Positions 34,808 through 46,760 are shown, counted from the first letter of the stretch. The stretch is DNA of 64,000 bases from Tetracentron sinense (GCA_015143295.1 CM026573.1:6436434-6500433), one strand, 5' to 3'. Notes: a model not told the origin generated them from the letters alone. Made by a program: numbers and translations.

Positions 34808-35124
34808 AATCCGTTCTTTTGGTGGAAATTTTAAAGTCTAGAACTTTAATAGTTTTATGCCTAATTTACTTAATGTCTAGAACTATATTATTTCATAAAG
34901 TACAATAAGTTTTATAAATATGGAACTTTCAAGTTCTAGCCAAAATTTTAGATGTTTTAAGTTTCATCCATGTGGAACTTCTAATTAAGTTGAACCTAAT
35001 AATTCTGAGATACCATTGTGTAATAGAGTGAGAAACCATCTCCACTCTCCTCCCAAATACTTGCCTCTTGTTTCAAAATACTAATGTTCATGACTTTTAA
35101 AAGTTCCACCAAAAGAACGGAGCC
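34808..35124. mobile_element. MITE with ~23-bp TIRs, only in duplication unit 2
   Basis: Left end CCGTTCTTTTGGTGGAAATT and right end, inverted, CCGTTCTTTTGGTGGAACTT. The site in unit 1 lacks it. The core is A/T-rich and non-coding. A clean target duplication is not visible because the flank differs from unit 1 by a small replacement. Confidence 0.7.
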
Positions 35125-35230
35125 TAATAGAATAGCTTAGTGCTTTTGTTTAATTTGATCTTATACATCTTATAACCATGCAATATCAAGGGCCCACAAA
35201 AATGCAGCAATGAATCATACCATAATTTTA

Positions 35231-35403
35231 CCCTCAGGGGTGTAGCCTAGTGGTCGTGAGATGAACCGTAAACCCGGAGGTCCTACGATCGAATCTGGAT
35301 GCACTCATGTTTCGCATTTGCCTGGGGGTGTCCTTGAGTGACTCGTGGGGATTAATCGGAGTCTTGAGTTGCGAACACCCCACGGTTAACAAAAAAAAAA
35401 AAA
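35231..35403 (+). mobile_element. tRNA-derived SINE (unit 2 copy)
   Basis: Orthologous to the SINE at 31521: same site within the duplication, same flanking CATAATTT repeats, now slightly diverged. It therefore inserted before the duplication. Box B here reads GGTCCTACGATCGAATC, closer to the RNA polymerase III consensus than the unit 1 copy. Confidence 0.85.
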
Positions 35404-37639
35404 CCATAATTTCATCCATTTCCCACTTAAGAGAAACTCTTTTATAAGGTAACTAACACCCGTTTTTGGTATTAGATTCCACCATATCCACTAAAAAAAG
35501 GAATGTCAATTATTTTTTTTGAATTAAAAAAAATACAAAAATTGGTATGAGTAATTCGTATCTCAAGCAATTACTATTGCAAAAGAGAAAGTTATTGCTT
35601 TAACTGATTACACAAATAATCAAGAAAAAAAAAAAGAAGCTTTCACAATGGCAATATGACAATTTTTTTAAATCTTGAGAGTGGGGCTAGCATTCCCATT
35701 TGATTTAGAGTTAATCAAATGAGTCCGGATCATATTTAGCATAATTAGCTAGAGAGCACGTCTTTGGCTTTTAAGAGGACACATTATTATTCTAAAAATC
35801 AGTGTAAAAGTATAATCGTAAGTCATTAAGGGTTAAAGTTTCTTAACTAGAATTAAAAGGACACATGTCGAGCTATAAAGACCAACTTCTTATCTCGTTG
35901 TTCTATCCTACTAAATGCAATCGTTATTGAGAGAATTTAAACTGTTCCACCTGGAGCCATATCGTTAATGCTATGAAAAGAAAGGACTAATAGAGTTTGA
36001 AAATTTACCATCTCCTTCCTCCAATGTGATAGTATCTGTTCACATTAGATTACTATTCTCAAGAGTGATGCTCAATCTGACAAACATGTGAGAACTTTGG
36101 AAAGTTGTTGGCATGAGTATTGTTCCTTGAAATTGAAAGGTGGTTAGGACGACATAGTTAAGGGAGCCATTTGTATTACTTCATTTATCTTACTTTCTTT
36201 GCAATTATTGTACTTTGTTAATTGATAATAAAATGATATTAACCAATAAAAAAATTTGTAATCAAATAATAAAGCCCCATTTCAAAGTCCAACAAACGTT
36301 CAAAGTAACAATCAAGTAGTGGCATGAAAGACTTGTGTGATACACGTGTGTGAGAGGGAGAGAGATGGGAGAAAGTATGGAATGATAAAGAGAAGTAGAG
36401 TGGACAAATGATTTTGTAAAAAACAAAAAATTACCCCTAAATCTGTAAAAATATTTTAAGTTAAAAAATAATTTTATCATTTTAAAATAGTCAAACTATA
36501 ATTTTAACATGAGAATCTTCATTATAGTAGTCATTTTCTTTATTTATGATAACAAATATACAAGTGTAAGAGTAATTTTGTTCAATCAACATTTATAAGT
36601 GTCTTTTTTTCATTATATTAGTGAAGATAAATAAGAGATACCTATAAAGGTAATTTTATCATTCTCATGATAATAGTAAATGAAATACAAGTGTAAAGGT
36701 AATTTGACCAATAGTAATAATAGCAAAGTTATAGAAAATATATAAGCGAAAGAATACTGTTGTATAAGGGGCCATCAACCCTCCTTAATACAGACCCTTT
36801 TGGAGTGGTTGCTTGGACTTACCCTTGTGGCACCTTAGCAGTTACTTTAGGTTGGCTGTGTATGTGTTTAGAGAGTGTGTGTTATACTTACATGATATCA
36901 TTTCAACCAAAAAAAAAAGTACTTTTGTTATATTCAATAAGAATAATGGTATTTTTTTCAATAGTGACAAAATTCAATTAATATTATTTTTAAGGCCCCT
37001 ATTTTCAAAGGGTAAATTTGCCAATGGTTCAGTAAAGATAGAGAATATATAAATGGAAGGTAATTTTATCTTTCTTATTATAATGGTTGAAAAAATAAGT
37101 GTAAGATTGGATTTTGTCAATAGTGGCAATTCAATCAATGTTTTTAAGAGAGTAAGTGAATCATAACAAAGGTTAATATTTTTTATTATAAAAACCAAGG
37201 TTAGATCATTTAACCCTAAGGGAGAGTGACTCTTAACCACAAATAATAGGTGTTAAAGAGAACACGTGGAGAGTTGGAGTGGTGTGCGCGTACCACCCAA
37301 TAAAACATGCGAATGTATGCCATCACCACCTTAGTTAAATGAGATAGGATCATAGCCAATTGCAATTGACTTAAAGAGAATTCAATTGCATATGTGGCCA
37401 ATATATATTGGATGATGGAAAAAGAATGGGAACTTCAAAATTTTATTTTTTTTCCCTTTACCAATCAACATGTGCTCCATATGCAATTTAATTCTCTTGA
37501 ATTCAATTGCAATTGACCGTGATCCTATCTCTAGTTAAACACCTTCCCATGAACGGCAAATAGGCTATGCCCGAGAATAATACTTGAAAGGATCATTTTG
37601 TCATTTTATCTTTATCTTCTTCTTTATCTTTCTTTACTA

Positions 37640-38173
37640 TTAAAATGGGAGAGGAGGCGTAGCCTGAATTTTCCAAAATTCCTAAACTACTCTTATATAA
37701 AACCAATCTTTAATTTAATGTTTTACTTTAATTCCCAAACTACCCTCATCTATCTATTTATAGAATAGAATCATAGTCAATCGTGATTGAACTCGGGGAG
37801 AGTTCAATCGCACCCGCGGGTTAACACCTGTCCCTTTTAACTCCTACTAACTGTGGTTAACTCCTTCCCATCACTCTCACGTGCATCGCATTTGCCACCA
37901 GCTAGTTATTATAATGCGAGAAGCAGGCATAATTTGATTTTTCCAAAATTCCCAAACTACCCTTACATAAAACAAAACTTTTATTTAATGTTTTACTTTA
38001 ATTCCCAAACTACCCCTTGCTCATCTATCTATTTAAATAATAGAATCTCGTGATTGACCTCGGGGAGAGTTCAATCACACCTGTGGGTTAACACATGTCC
38101 CTTTTAACTCCTATTAACTGTGGTTAACTCCTTCCCCTCGCTGTCACGTGCATCGCACTTGCCACCTGCTAGT
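37640..38173. repeat. Two Helitron-like tandem subunits
   Basis: Two units of about 265 bp each begin near TACTATTAAAATGGGAGAGG or TATTATAATGCGAGAAGCAG and end CACGTGCATCGCA(C/T)TTGCCACC(T/A)GCTAGT. The end has a short GTGC-ATC-GCAC hairpin about 11 bases before CTAG followed by T, as Helitrons have. Inside are pieces of the 13455-type MITE arm (AACTCGGGGAGAGTTCAATC). Confidence 0.45.
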
Positions 38174-38481
38174 TATAATAAGTAGAGAAGATAAAGGTAA
38201 TTTTATCAAACAATTCAACTAAGGTTTTGTTTTTAAGGGCCATATTTTCATTTCAATAAAGATAAAATGATATTTACCAATAAATTTATTTTTGTAATTT
38301 TGATAATAAAGCCATCATCATTAAAAAAAAAAAAGAAATCAAATAATAAAGCCCCATTTCAAAGTTCATCAAAGGTTCAAAGTAAGAAACATCCCCACCT
38401 CTTGCCCCAATGGTGGGGTGTGACTTCTCTTTTGAGACTTGAGAGAGCTCTTGATAAGTCTACGAGAGCTCAAGTTGCAAG

Positions 38482-38957
38482 TAGGGCTACAAATGGAGAG
38501 GATACGAAGCGGATATTGGTATATCCGAATTCGTATCCGTTTATATATCCGAATATCCGTATCCGGATAAATATCTGGCGGATATTGAAATATGACATTC
38601 GTGTCCGACTTCGATTAAAAATATCCAGATTCAGATAGTATCCAGATTATTTTAAAAAATATTTAAAATAATATAAATTAATATTTAAAAATGTAAAAAT
38701 ATATAATTTTTTATTTAAAAAATATATTTTAGAGATAATATTAAATTTATAAATTTAAAATATATTATTTATATATTATATATAATCGAACGGATATTTA
38801 ACGGACTGGATGTATCAATATCCGAATCCGTATCCGAATATAAACGGATGATGATTTACTATCCGAATTCGCTCCGCCAGATATTTTTTCAGATAAATTT
38901 CTGACTAAATGGATGCGGATGCGAATCGCATACGGATAATATCGGTATCCAGCCCTA
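38482..38957. mobile_element. hAT-type MITE with 8-bp TSD
   Basis: Starts TAGGGCTACAAATGG and ends CCAGCCCTA, a short inverted TAGGGCT terminus. The flanks GTTGCAAG (38474-38481) and GTTGTAAG (38958-38965) are 8-bp repeats with one change. The interior is full of ATCCG/CGGAT words (ATATCCGAATTCGTATCCG) facing each other at both ends. A relative lies at 58305-58615. Confidence 0.8.
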
Positions 38958-39099
38958 GTTGTAAGTTAACATGGAAAAGAGAAGAAAAACAGATCAAGCA
39001 GTGGCATTTTAGATATATCTGAGAAAACAAGGGGTAATTGCAAACTAGAATCACAAGTAGTTTTATTCATGCGCTGCGCGGTCACATGGTGTGTGCCGG

Positions 39100-39262
39100 C
39101 CAAGGTCGGGGGTAAGGGTAATTGCGAGTATCGCCGGTTAGAGTCTTTGGAGAGTAAAAACCAAAACACATCTCTTTCTCTCCCAATTAAATTTGTCCGA
39201 ACTATCCCAGAGATTGAGAGCGACGACTCTTCGATTCTTCCATTCTCGCTTCATCTTCTCCG
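39100..39262 (+). promoter_or_regulatory. Possible 5' leader exon of the ARM-repeat gene
   Basis: A less A/T-rich, CT-rich stretch (CACATCTCTTTCTCTCCC, GATTGAGAGCGACGACTC, CATTCTCGCTTCATCTTCTC) ends at a donor-like CCG|GTAACT. It has the look of a plant 5' UTR. The next suitable acceptor on this strand in front of a coding start is TTATCCAG at 47430. This would make an 8.2-kb leader intron; the link is an inference. Confidence 0.4.
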
Positions 39263-40396
39263 GTAACTCGATCATCTCTCTGTCCTCTCTCATTTATTTA
39301 ATCTCTAGTTTCTGTTTTTGCCCTAATGGATTTCCACTACTTAGTCTTTTAACTTCAAATCTGTTAAAGAAAATGGTGGAATCGGATTGAAACTGAGCTT
39401 TTGAATCGAACATTAAGATCTGTTGATACAGTGAACGATGCGATCTTGCTGTTTGTTCAGTTTCAGATTCTAGTTTTCAATCCTCTTTTTGGCTTTATAA
39501 GTCAATGGTGAATGGTGATGCGTGTTTGCTTAGATTTCTAGATCCATTTTTATTTTCTGCTGTTCTATCGAGTTTTTTTTTTTTGGTTTTCTAGTAGATT
39601 TGAAGCGATATACGTTTATAATTTTAGATTTATTGAATGTGGATTTGGTTTTAATGTGTACGGTGTTATTATATGGTTGGAATGAAACTTAGTGCTGTTA
39701 CTGATTTGATTGATATTATCTGTCTTATCACAGTGTAGTCATTCACTACTGTAATGTAGTTCTTTGGTTCTTTTCCTTGTTCAAATTAGGGTTCGTCTGT
39801 CTTCTTAGCTATTTTGAAAGATATTGGTTTTTTCAAGGGTAACCAACCTCCTAATCTGAAATGGCTACTTCAAGGGTAACCAATCTCCATGAGATTGGTT
39901 TTTTGAATAATAGATTAAATACATACGATTCTCACTTCTCCTAATCTTGATCAACTATCATCTCATGAAAGCATCCACTCCTATCCTACATTAACAACTT
40001 ATTACTAACCACTTATGTATTAAAAACTGACTGAAATATAAAAGAGAACTATCAGAAACTGCAAGAACATGGCTTGAACTTCTTCTAATCATCTCAACGT
40101 TGGCAAGTGGAGTGTGCTGGATCACATGAATAGTACCATGCAAGCACATGTATGTTTAATCACGCAACATCTGTGTATGTCATTATTATGCACATCTACA
40201 ATAGGAAGAAAAGTGAAAAATAACTGTTGTTGTTTATTGACTGACACTTTGACATTTAACCCTTCCACACCTTGAGCAATCTCGACAACCCCCTCCCCAG
40301 CTTTAATACCATACATTTCCTAGAAAGATGAAGTTCTCTTCAATGAAGAGGATGATTCAAGCCAATTTCTTGGTAATCACTCATGTTAGTTTGTAT

Positions 40397-40744
40397 CAGT
40401 GTTACAAATCTCGTTCTCGGGTTTTTATCGGTCGAAGTTTTCTTGAGAGATTTTCAAATCTGAATTTGTTTTGGGTATTTCTTGCCTAAATCTCGGCAAT
40501 AATTAAAAAAATATATTAAAATTACTAAACATAGTAATAAATATCATCAAATAATAAATTCATAAAACCAACAATATTTTGTATTTCTCACGATATTTTT
40601 AAAATCTTGGCTAAATCTCTCGATATTTACGGGATAAAAAAAAGAAAATTACGTTTCTCGCAAGATTTTTAAAATATTGCTATAAAAAAAAAGTTTTAAA
40701 CTTTAGAAGTTTTTCTCATTTTTCTTGGGAGATTTGTAACAATG
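40397..40744. mobile_element. hAT-type MITE (CAGTGTTACAAATCTC ends) with 8-bp TSD
   Basis: Termini CAGTGTTACAAATCTC and, inverted on the right, CATTGTTACAAATCTC. Flanking 8-bp repeats are GTTTGTAT (40389-40396) and GTTCGTAT (40745-40752), with one change. The interior repeats CTCG/AAATCTCGGC-type words in both directions and is non-coding. Confidence 0.75.
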
Positions 40745-41322
40745 GTTCGTATAAGTTGTATTTGTGAAATTTCCTTTTCCTTCATATTAATATGCTAAAA
40801 GGCGATACATATTGTATTGATATGCATGTTATAGATCAATATTTTACATCTTGGTCTCAATTATTCCGCGCAGATGATCGTGGGAAATTTCATGGGAATT
40901 TCAAATGTGTAGAGGTTCTCGTCTTATGAAAACCATTCAAAATTAACAAGTCACTCTGGAAAAAATTATTCAGATAACTAATCATGTGGCAATCATTCAA
41001 CATATTTGACCACACCAGCCAAACAAAATATATAGTTTCTGACAACAACAATAAAAGAAGATGTCTTCCACCATTGTCAAATGTAGGACCATCTTCAGTA
41101 TTTTTTTTTGTTGACCACTAACCATCTTCACAGTCTTATGATGATGATTTCGTAATCTCATCCGATTCTAACTTGATTTGTCTTATTGCAACATTTGCTT
41201 CACAATGAAGTGCTAAGACCACATTGGTAAACACTCATGGTCTATTCCCCAATCAAGCTTGGTTGACAAGCTTATTGGCCATAATGCAATTCATTTTAGG
41301 AGTCCATTCATCTTGATACAGT

Positions 41323-41640
41323 CCTGTTATTTCATAATTATAAATTCAAGTATTCAACTGATAACATATTTTATCAGACGTTATATATGTATTTATATTC
41401 ATTCCTGCTATTTCGTAATTATAAAGTCAAGTATTCAACTGATAACATATTTTATCAGACGTTATATATGTATTTATATTCATTCCTGCTATTTCGTAAT
41501 TATAAAGTCAAGTATTCAACTGATAACATATTTTATCAGACGTTATATATGTATTTATATTCATTCCTGCTATTTCGTAATTATAAAGTCAAGTATTCAA
41601 CTGATAACATATTTTATCAGACGTTATATATGTTTTTATG
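41323..41640 (+). repeat. 81-bp tandem repeat, about four units
   Basis: Units begin at 41323, 41404, 41485 and 41566 (CCTGCTATTTCGTAATTATA ...). Units 2-4 are almost identical and unit 1 is slightly diverged. Because 81 is divisible by 3 and the unit has no stop in two frames, repeating open frames run through it; they carry no known domain. Confidence 0.92.
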
Positions 41641-41699
41641 TGTACATATATTAAACCATCGATTATAACAATATATATTGAGAGCTGAAAAATGAATAT

Positions 41700-42900
41700 C
41701 TTTAACACATTCAATTGAACAAGTCCAAATGATCAAAATAAAACAACTGCGTCAAATGAATTTATTATGGAAATTTCTTATATAATAAATACAAACTAAA
41801 AAACCACATAAGTTTTAAATTGAAAAGCATAATATGAATGAACGCCAATAGTCGTGTCTTGGTTTTCCCAAATTCGGCTTTCAATCATACAAAATGTTTT
41901 TTTTTCCTGCTTTTGCTCTTATATATCCACTGAACTAGAGGTTACATTCCCCTTGTGTTGATTAAAGACCTGAATGATGACATTTAAAAACTACATAAAC
42001 TCAATTACAGGGCATCAATAGTTAATTCATAATTGATCTCGCACAATAGTATATGTAGTCATATAAACATTCATAACTTGTAAGGATTGTAATAAGTAAT
42101 GAATCCATCTACACACCAACATATAATATCAAAAGATAACAATGTCCAAAGCAGAATCAATCCGTTTAACGATACACATAATCATATCAAAAGCATAATC
42201 AATCCATCCAATCCAGTAGCATTCCTAACAATGTACAAAGAAAAATATTTCCGTTCAATAGCACACCACATACATGTCCAAATATTAATCAATCCCCAAA
42301 TACATAACCAAAGACAAGTAATGCCAAACACAAAAGAAATGTTTAATCATCTCAACCATGCAGACACTTCAGTAACCACATCATCCTTGAACTCTCTCTC
42401 AAAGCAAGGAACATATATGCTCGTCTTCCCTTCATCTTCTCAAGCTCATGCACTAATACATTTAACCATATTGCATTGCGCACTAGCATCATTATGATCT
42501 TTATGTCTTAACCTATATACCTGAGACCGGTTGCAAACACATCTTTGTGGCTCTTTTTATTCTTATTAGCTGGTTGTTTTACTTGTGAAGATGAACTCCT
42601 AGTCTTGATGTCGTTAATGGCTGCGATTCATCACACCATTCTCACAAGGAAATTCATCAATCACAATACTAATTTCCCTGAGTTAGACATCATAAAATGT
42701 ACTAATTGGGCTGACAGTCTTCTTGACATTAATTGCAATACCAGTTTTAGCTCCCTCTCCAATTGATTGATTTTTGCCTATGATGATGGATATCTCGTTG
42801 AAGTTATCAATAGATTTAGATTGATATTGAGAGTAATTTACTAGTTATTGTATATTTTCATTTTGTGTTTTACATCAATAGTAAAATAACTATAAAATAT
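41700..42900. other. AT-rich stretch, no supported gene
   Basis: Several open frames of 60-130 codons with no domain, no codon-like composition and no splice context. Probably intronic and transposon-derived. Confidence 0.4.
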
Positions 42901-42929
42901 AAGTTATACCTTAATATAGTCATTCCAAA

Positions 42930-43160
42930 GTGAACCATCAATTTTAAACATCTTCTTGTTTCATTCCATCCAAATCCCATGTTGTGTAGTATATCAGAAT
43001 CTCCAAGTTTTCAGTTGACTTCTAATGTTCTTTTTGTTTAACCTCATTCCACTTTTTGTGTTGATTGTATTTGCAATGACTGCAATAATGTTGGCTTCAA
43101 AATGTTATCTCCTTTTTGTCCCTTGTGATATTCATCCATCATTGTTTTTGCTAGGATATT
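42930..43160 (-). pseudogene. Myb/SANT-like (PIF/Harbinger-associated type) remnant, minus copy
   Basis: On the minus strand the pieces MMDEYHKGQKGDN and GFGWNETRR resemble the Myb/SANT-like DNA-binding domain of plant L10-interacting and Harbinger-associated proteins. The usual W...LK..W spacing is partly preserved. The reading frame is broken in several places. Weak but repeated in the next feature. Confidence 0.45.
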
Positions 43161-43436
43161 GTCTATAATGTTACCCCAAATAACATACTCCCCCCCTCCC
43201 CCTCCCCCTTTTTAACTTTCCATCCCAAATCCCAATTTAATAAGCACTTCATTTAAAACAGATTATAAAAGGACTAATATACATATTAGAGTCTTGCAAA
43301 ACAACATACATAATAAACACACAAATAATTAGGTGTTGATTTGTTCGGAATGAGTATGCCATTAAGTTCTGTGCAATAGAAAAGGAAAAGAAAATGTATA
43401 ATCTTAATTTGGACTAACATAATGGACAATATAATG

Positions 43437-43560
43437 ATCAAAACATTGATGGAAGAATATCACAAGGACAAAAAGGAGATAACGGTTGAAAGCCCACAAC
43501 ATTGCAGGCAGCTACGAATGCAATAAATACAAAATTTGGAATGAGTTTATACTTATAGTA
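43437..43560 (+). pseudogene. Myb/SANT-like remnant, plus copy (inverted repeat of 43107-43158)
   Basis: Reads LMEEYHKDKKEITVE on the plus strand. The DNA TATCACAAGGACAAAAAGGA is an inverted near-copy of the sequence at about 43115-43135. The two pieces face each other across about 280 bases, as in a folded-back or rearranged element. Confidence 0.45.
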
Positions 43561-45092
43561 ACCAAAGTGGCAGCCCCAGCCCTAGGGTACCGCTGACACT
43601 CAAAGGACAATTTCATGATTTGAGAGTGGATTCACCATGAGCGCTCTTTCAAAAACCACATATCCTAGTTTAGAGGTTAGAAGCGTGGTTTTGATTATTA
43701 TTGGTTTGATAATAGAGCAATAAATAAAAAGGAAGGAAATACAAAGATGAAAATCCCAAGTTCATTAAAAAAATGTCTTAATTTTATCATTTAGATTTTT
43801 TTAATTTTAATTTAATGAGTTGAAGATATTCTCCTTTCTGCCATCGATGTGCGTGCGTGTGTATACGCATACACATACTTACACATATATGAAGTTAGTT
43901 AAATAGGTTGTCAGTTAATTTTGTATGAAATATCAGGAATAGATTAATATGATTGGTATTGATGGCATTTTGGCCAATACGCTTATCAGCCAAGTCCAAT
44001 TAAACTGATAGTGGCTGGAAGCCATGTGCTTTTCATGAAGCAAATGTTGGAATAAGGAAATATAAAGGTAAACTTTGGGCGAAATTATGGAACCATAATT
44101 ACAGACTGAGAAGATATTCTTACATTTGATATCCATGGGAAGCCATATGCTTTAATTGTGGTTGTGTCAAGTGTTAATTATTATTTTGGGTTGGTGTATG
44201 ATCAAATATGTTGAATGATTGCCATCTGACTAATTATGTTGAATGGTTTTCAGAGTGACTATTGTTATTTTTTGAATGGTTTTTCATTCCAAAATTATGA
44301 ATACAAAACAATGCCCATGATCATCCGAATGACGAAATTTGATGTCGTAAGATTTTCCCCCCTACCAAACTTGAACAATGCAAATCTTATTTTAATTTTT
44401 AAATTCTCAATAATTTGAACTCGAGGGTTTTGAGATTATCCAGAGTTGATAAAGAGCATGCTCCAAGTAGAAGTCTAAGCCTAAAAGGCACCTCTATTAT
44501 GTACAGCTCCATAAATGTTTAAAATTCTATGTAGTGGGGTCTTCATTCATCTTCCTTATTTGAAACAAATGGGGGATTATTTGATTTTTATATTCCAAAT
44601 GATATATTTAACTCTATTGTTTTAAAATTTTTGCTTATATAGTTATTTATATTTTTGTGTTGGTGGTTTACTTGTTTATATACTCTCTCTTCAAACAAGG
44701 GGTGTACAAAATCTTTAGTGGTTTTTTAAGTATGTATTTGTGTAAGAGTGGGACTAACATTACTATGAAATGTGTGTGCATGTGCATCTGTGAAACAAAA
44801 CTTTTTTCAAATATCGAGTTGGATGATTAGAGTTGATATAAGATGATGATACGAACATATGCAAAGGTGTTTGTTCATGTATCCAACACCATATCTCTAA
44901 CTTTGTTTCATATTGTGGTTTGTCTTCCTCATATCACACCTTTGCTATTGTCTTGTCTTCTGTGTCTGTTCCTCACAATATAGTATATGCTCTCTCTCAA
45001 ATCAAATAGAGAAAGTCAATGGAGGAGGAAATGCAGGCTCTTGAAAAGAATAGTACGTAGGATATGATTGATTTACCAATAGGAAAGAAATT

Positions 45093-45111
45093 GGGGGGGG
45101 GGGGGGGGGGG
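45093..45111 (+). repeat. Poly-G run inside the Copia fossil
   Basis: About 19 consecutive G. A second run (about 23) lies at 46508-46530 just before the putative LTR. Confidence 0.7.
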
Positions 45112-46507
45112 TGTAAATGGGTATTTATAGTGAGACATCACTTGGATTCGTTGAAGGGTATAAAGGCAGACTTGAAAAAATTAAGGAGTACACTCAAACT
45201 TAGGGCATTGACTATTGAGAAACGTTTGCTACTGTAGCTAAGATGAACTCTATTAGAGCCCTTTTTTCCCTCACTCCCATCCAACCAATCAGGATTGGCC
45301 CTTGTTGTAGTTTGATGTGAATAATGCATTTTTGCATAGTGGCTTGGAGGAAGAAGTGCATATGACACAATCTCCTGGTTATTAGTGTTCCTTTTCTGAA
45401 GGGAAAGTGTGCAAACTGAAGAAGACATTATATGGTTTAAAACAATCACCTAGAGCATGGTTTGAGTGGGCTTGCACTTTGCAGTGCTATGGTGAGGAAC
45501 AATTATAAGCATAGTCAAGCCAACCACCCACTATTCAATAAGCATTCTAACAAGAAAGTTACTACACTTATTGTTTGTGTGGACGGCATTGTAGTGATTG
45601 GGAATGATCATGCTGAGATTGGGAAACTGAAAGATTGGTTGATGAAAGAGTTTGAGATTAAGGACCTAGATCAGATAATATATTTTCTTCAGATCCAAGA
45701 AGGATATTTTCATTTCACAGCAGAAGTATGTTCTTGATATTCTAGAGGAGACATGTATGATAGGATTCACACTGTGTGACACCCCCATTGAGTCGAATCA
45801 TAAGCTTAGTGAAGCTAGTAGTGATCGCCTCATAGATGCAGAGAGAAATATCAGAGACTTGTAGGCCGACTTATCTCTCTCCCTTATTAACTTGACCAAA
45901 TATTGCATATGTAGTCAATGTGATAAGTCAATTTATGCGTGTACCGACCACAACACACTTGAATGCCGCACACAGAATCCTCAGGTACTTAAAGTCCACT
46001 TTTGGAAATGGTTTGTTGTGTGCTCGACATGTGAGCTTGTGAGTTGAAACTTATACTAATGCTGATTGGACAAAATTTCAGAAAGGTGTTCCACTTCAGG
46101 GTACTGTACATTTGTGAGGACTTGGAGAAGTAAGAAACATGTTGTGGTTCAAATGTCCAATGCAGAAGCTTGGTTTAGATCTATGTCTCATGGATTGTGC
46201 GAGCTCCTTTGGCTTTGAATCCTATTAGCAGAATTGGGCCTTCCTGTTCACACAGGCCTATGAGTTTGTACCGTGACAACAAGATAGTAATCAGTATTAC
46301 ACATAATCTGCTACAACATGATAGAACCAAACACATTGAGGTGGACCGGCATTTCATCGAAGAAGATTTGAAATTTGGTTATATTTGTATTCCGTTTGTG
46401 AATACTTGAGATCAGTTAGCTGACATTCTGACTAAGAGACTAGGTAGTTCATAGTTTTGTGGCATTGTTAGCAAGCTTGGCATGTGTAATATCTACGCAC
46501 TCGCTTG

Positions 46508-46530
46508 GGGGGGGGGGGGGGGGGGGGGGG
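46508..46530 (+). repeat. Poly-G run at the Copia purine tract
   Basis: About 23 G directly before the TGGAGTGTAGAATACC start of the putative 3' LTR, where a polypurine tract is expected. The length is far beyond a normal tract, so slippage expansion is likely. Confidence 0.65.
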
Positions 46531-46760
46531 TGGAGTGTAGAATACCTCATGTAGGGGTATTTTGGGTAGTACAAGTATGCTAATGTTATACTTATAAATA
46601 ACCAGTATAGCATGTGCATTTCTCCTGAATATAAAACAGAGGAGTGAGAGAGAAAAATCTCTTCACATTCCCCCCAATCTCTCTCTTCTCCCTCTCTTCT
46701 TCTTTCTCTTCAAACCCTAACCCTGGATCTACACAAATCACCTAGAGTAAGAGCATAGCA

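Larger units (their letters stand above)
34502..38030. repeat. Segmental tandem duplication, unit 2
   Basis: Second copy of the 31061 unit, head-to-tail. Differences from unit 1: long C-runs near 34590-34656, a 317-bp TIR insertion at 34808-35124, no hairpin MITE, and an extra Helitron-like subrepeat near its end. The right boundary is blurred by those subrepeats. No gene is recognised within it. Confidence 0.8.
44870..46760 (+). mobile_element. Ty1/Copia retroelement fossil: RT, RNase H, putative 3' LTR
   Basis: Plus-strand pieces match Copia pol: SMEEEMQALEKN before RT, LKKTLYGLKQSPRAWFE and LIVCVDGIVVIGND in RT, and the RNase H end (MSLYRDNKIVISITHN, RTKHIEVDRHFIEE). A G-run and then TGTAGAATACCTCATG near 46536 mark the purine tract and probable start of a 3' LTR, with a TATAAATAACC box inside. 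The 5' half and 5' LTR are absent. The copy is old, with several breaks, and lies in the presumed leader intron of the ARM-repeat gene. Confidence 0.8.

Noticed and set aside
41259-41668. Two overlapping open frames with repeated 27-residue units
   Set aside because: They arise from the 81-bp tandem repeat, whose length is a multiple of three. Two frames are open at once, and no domain or splice context supports a gene.
42099-42497. 132-codon open frame
   Set aside because: No domain, A/T-rich composition, no splice context; a chance frame in intronic DNA.
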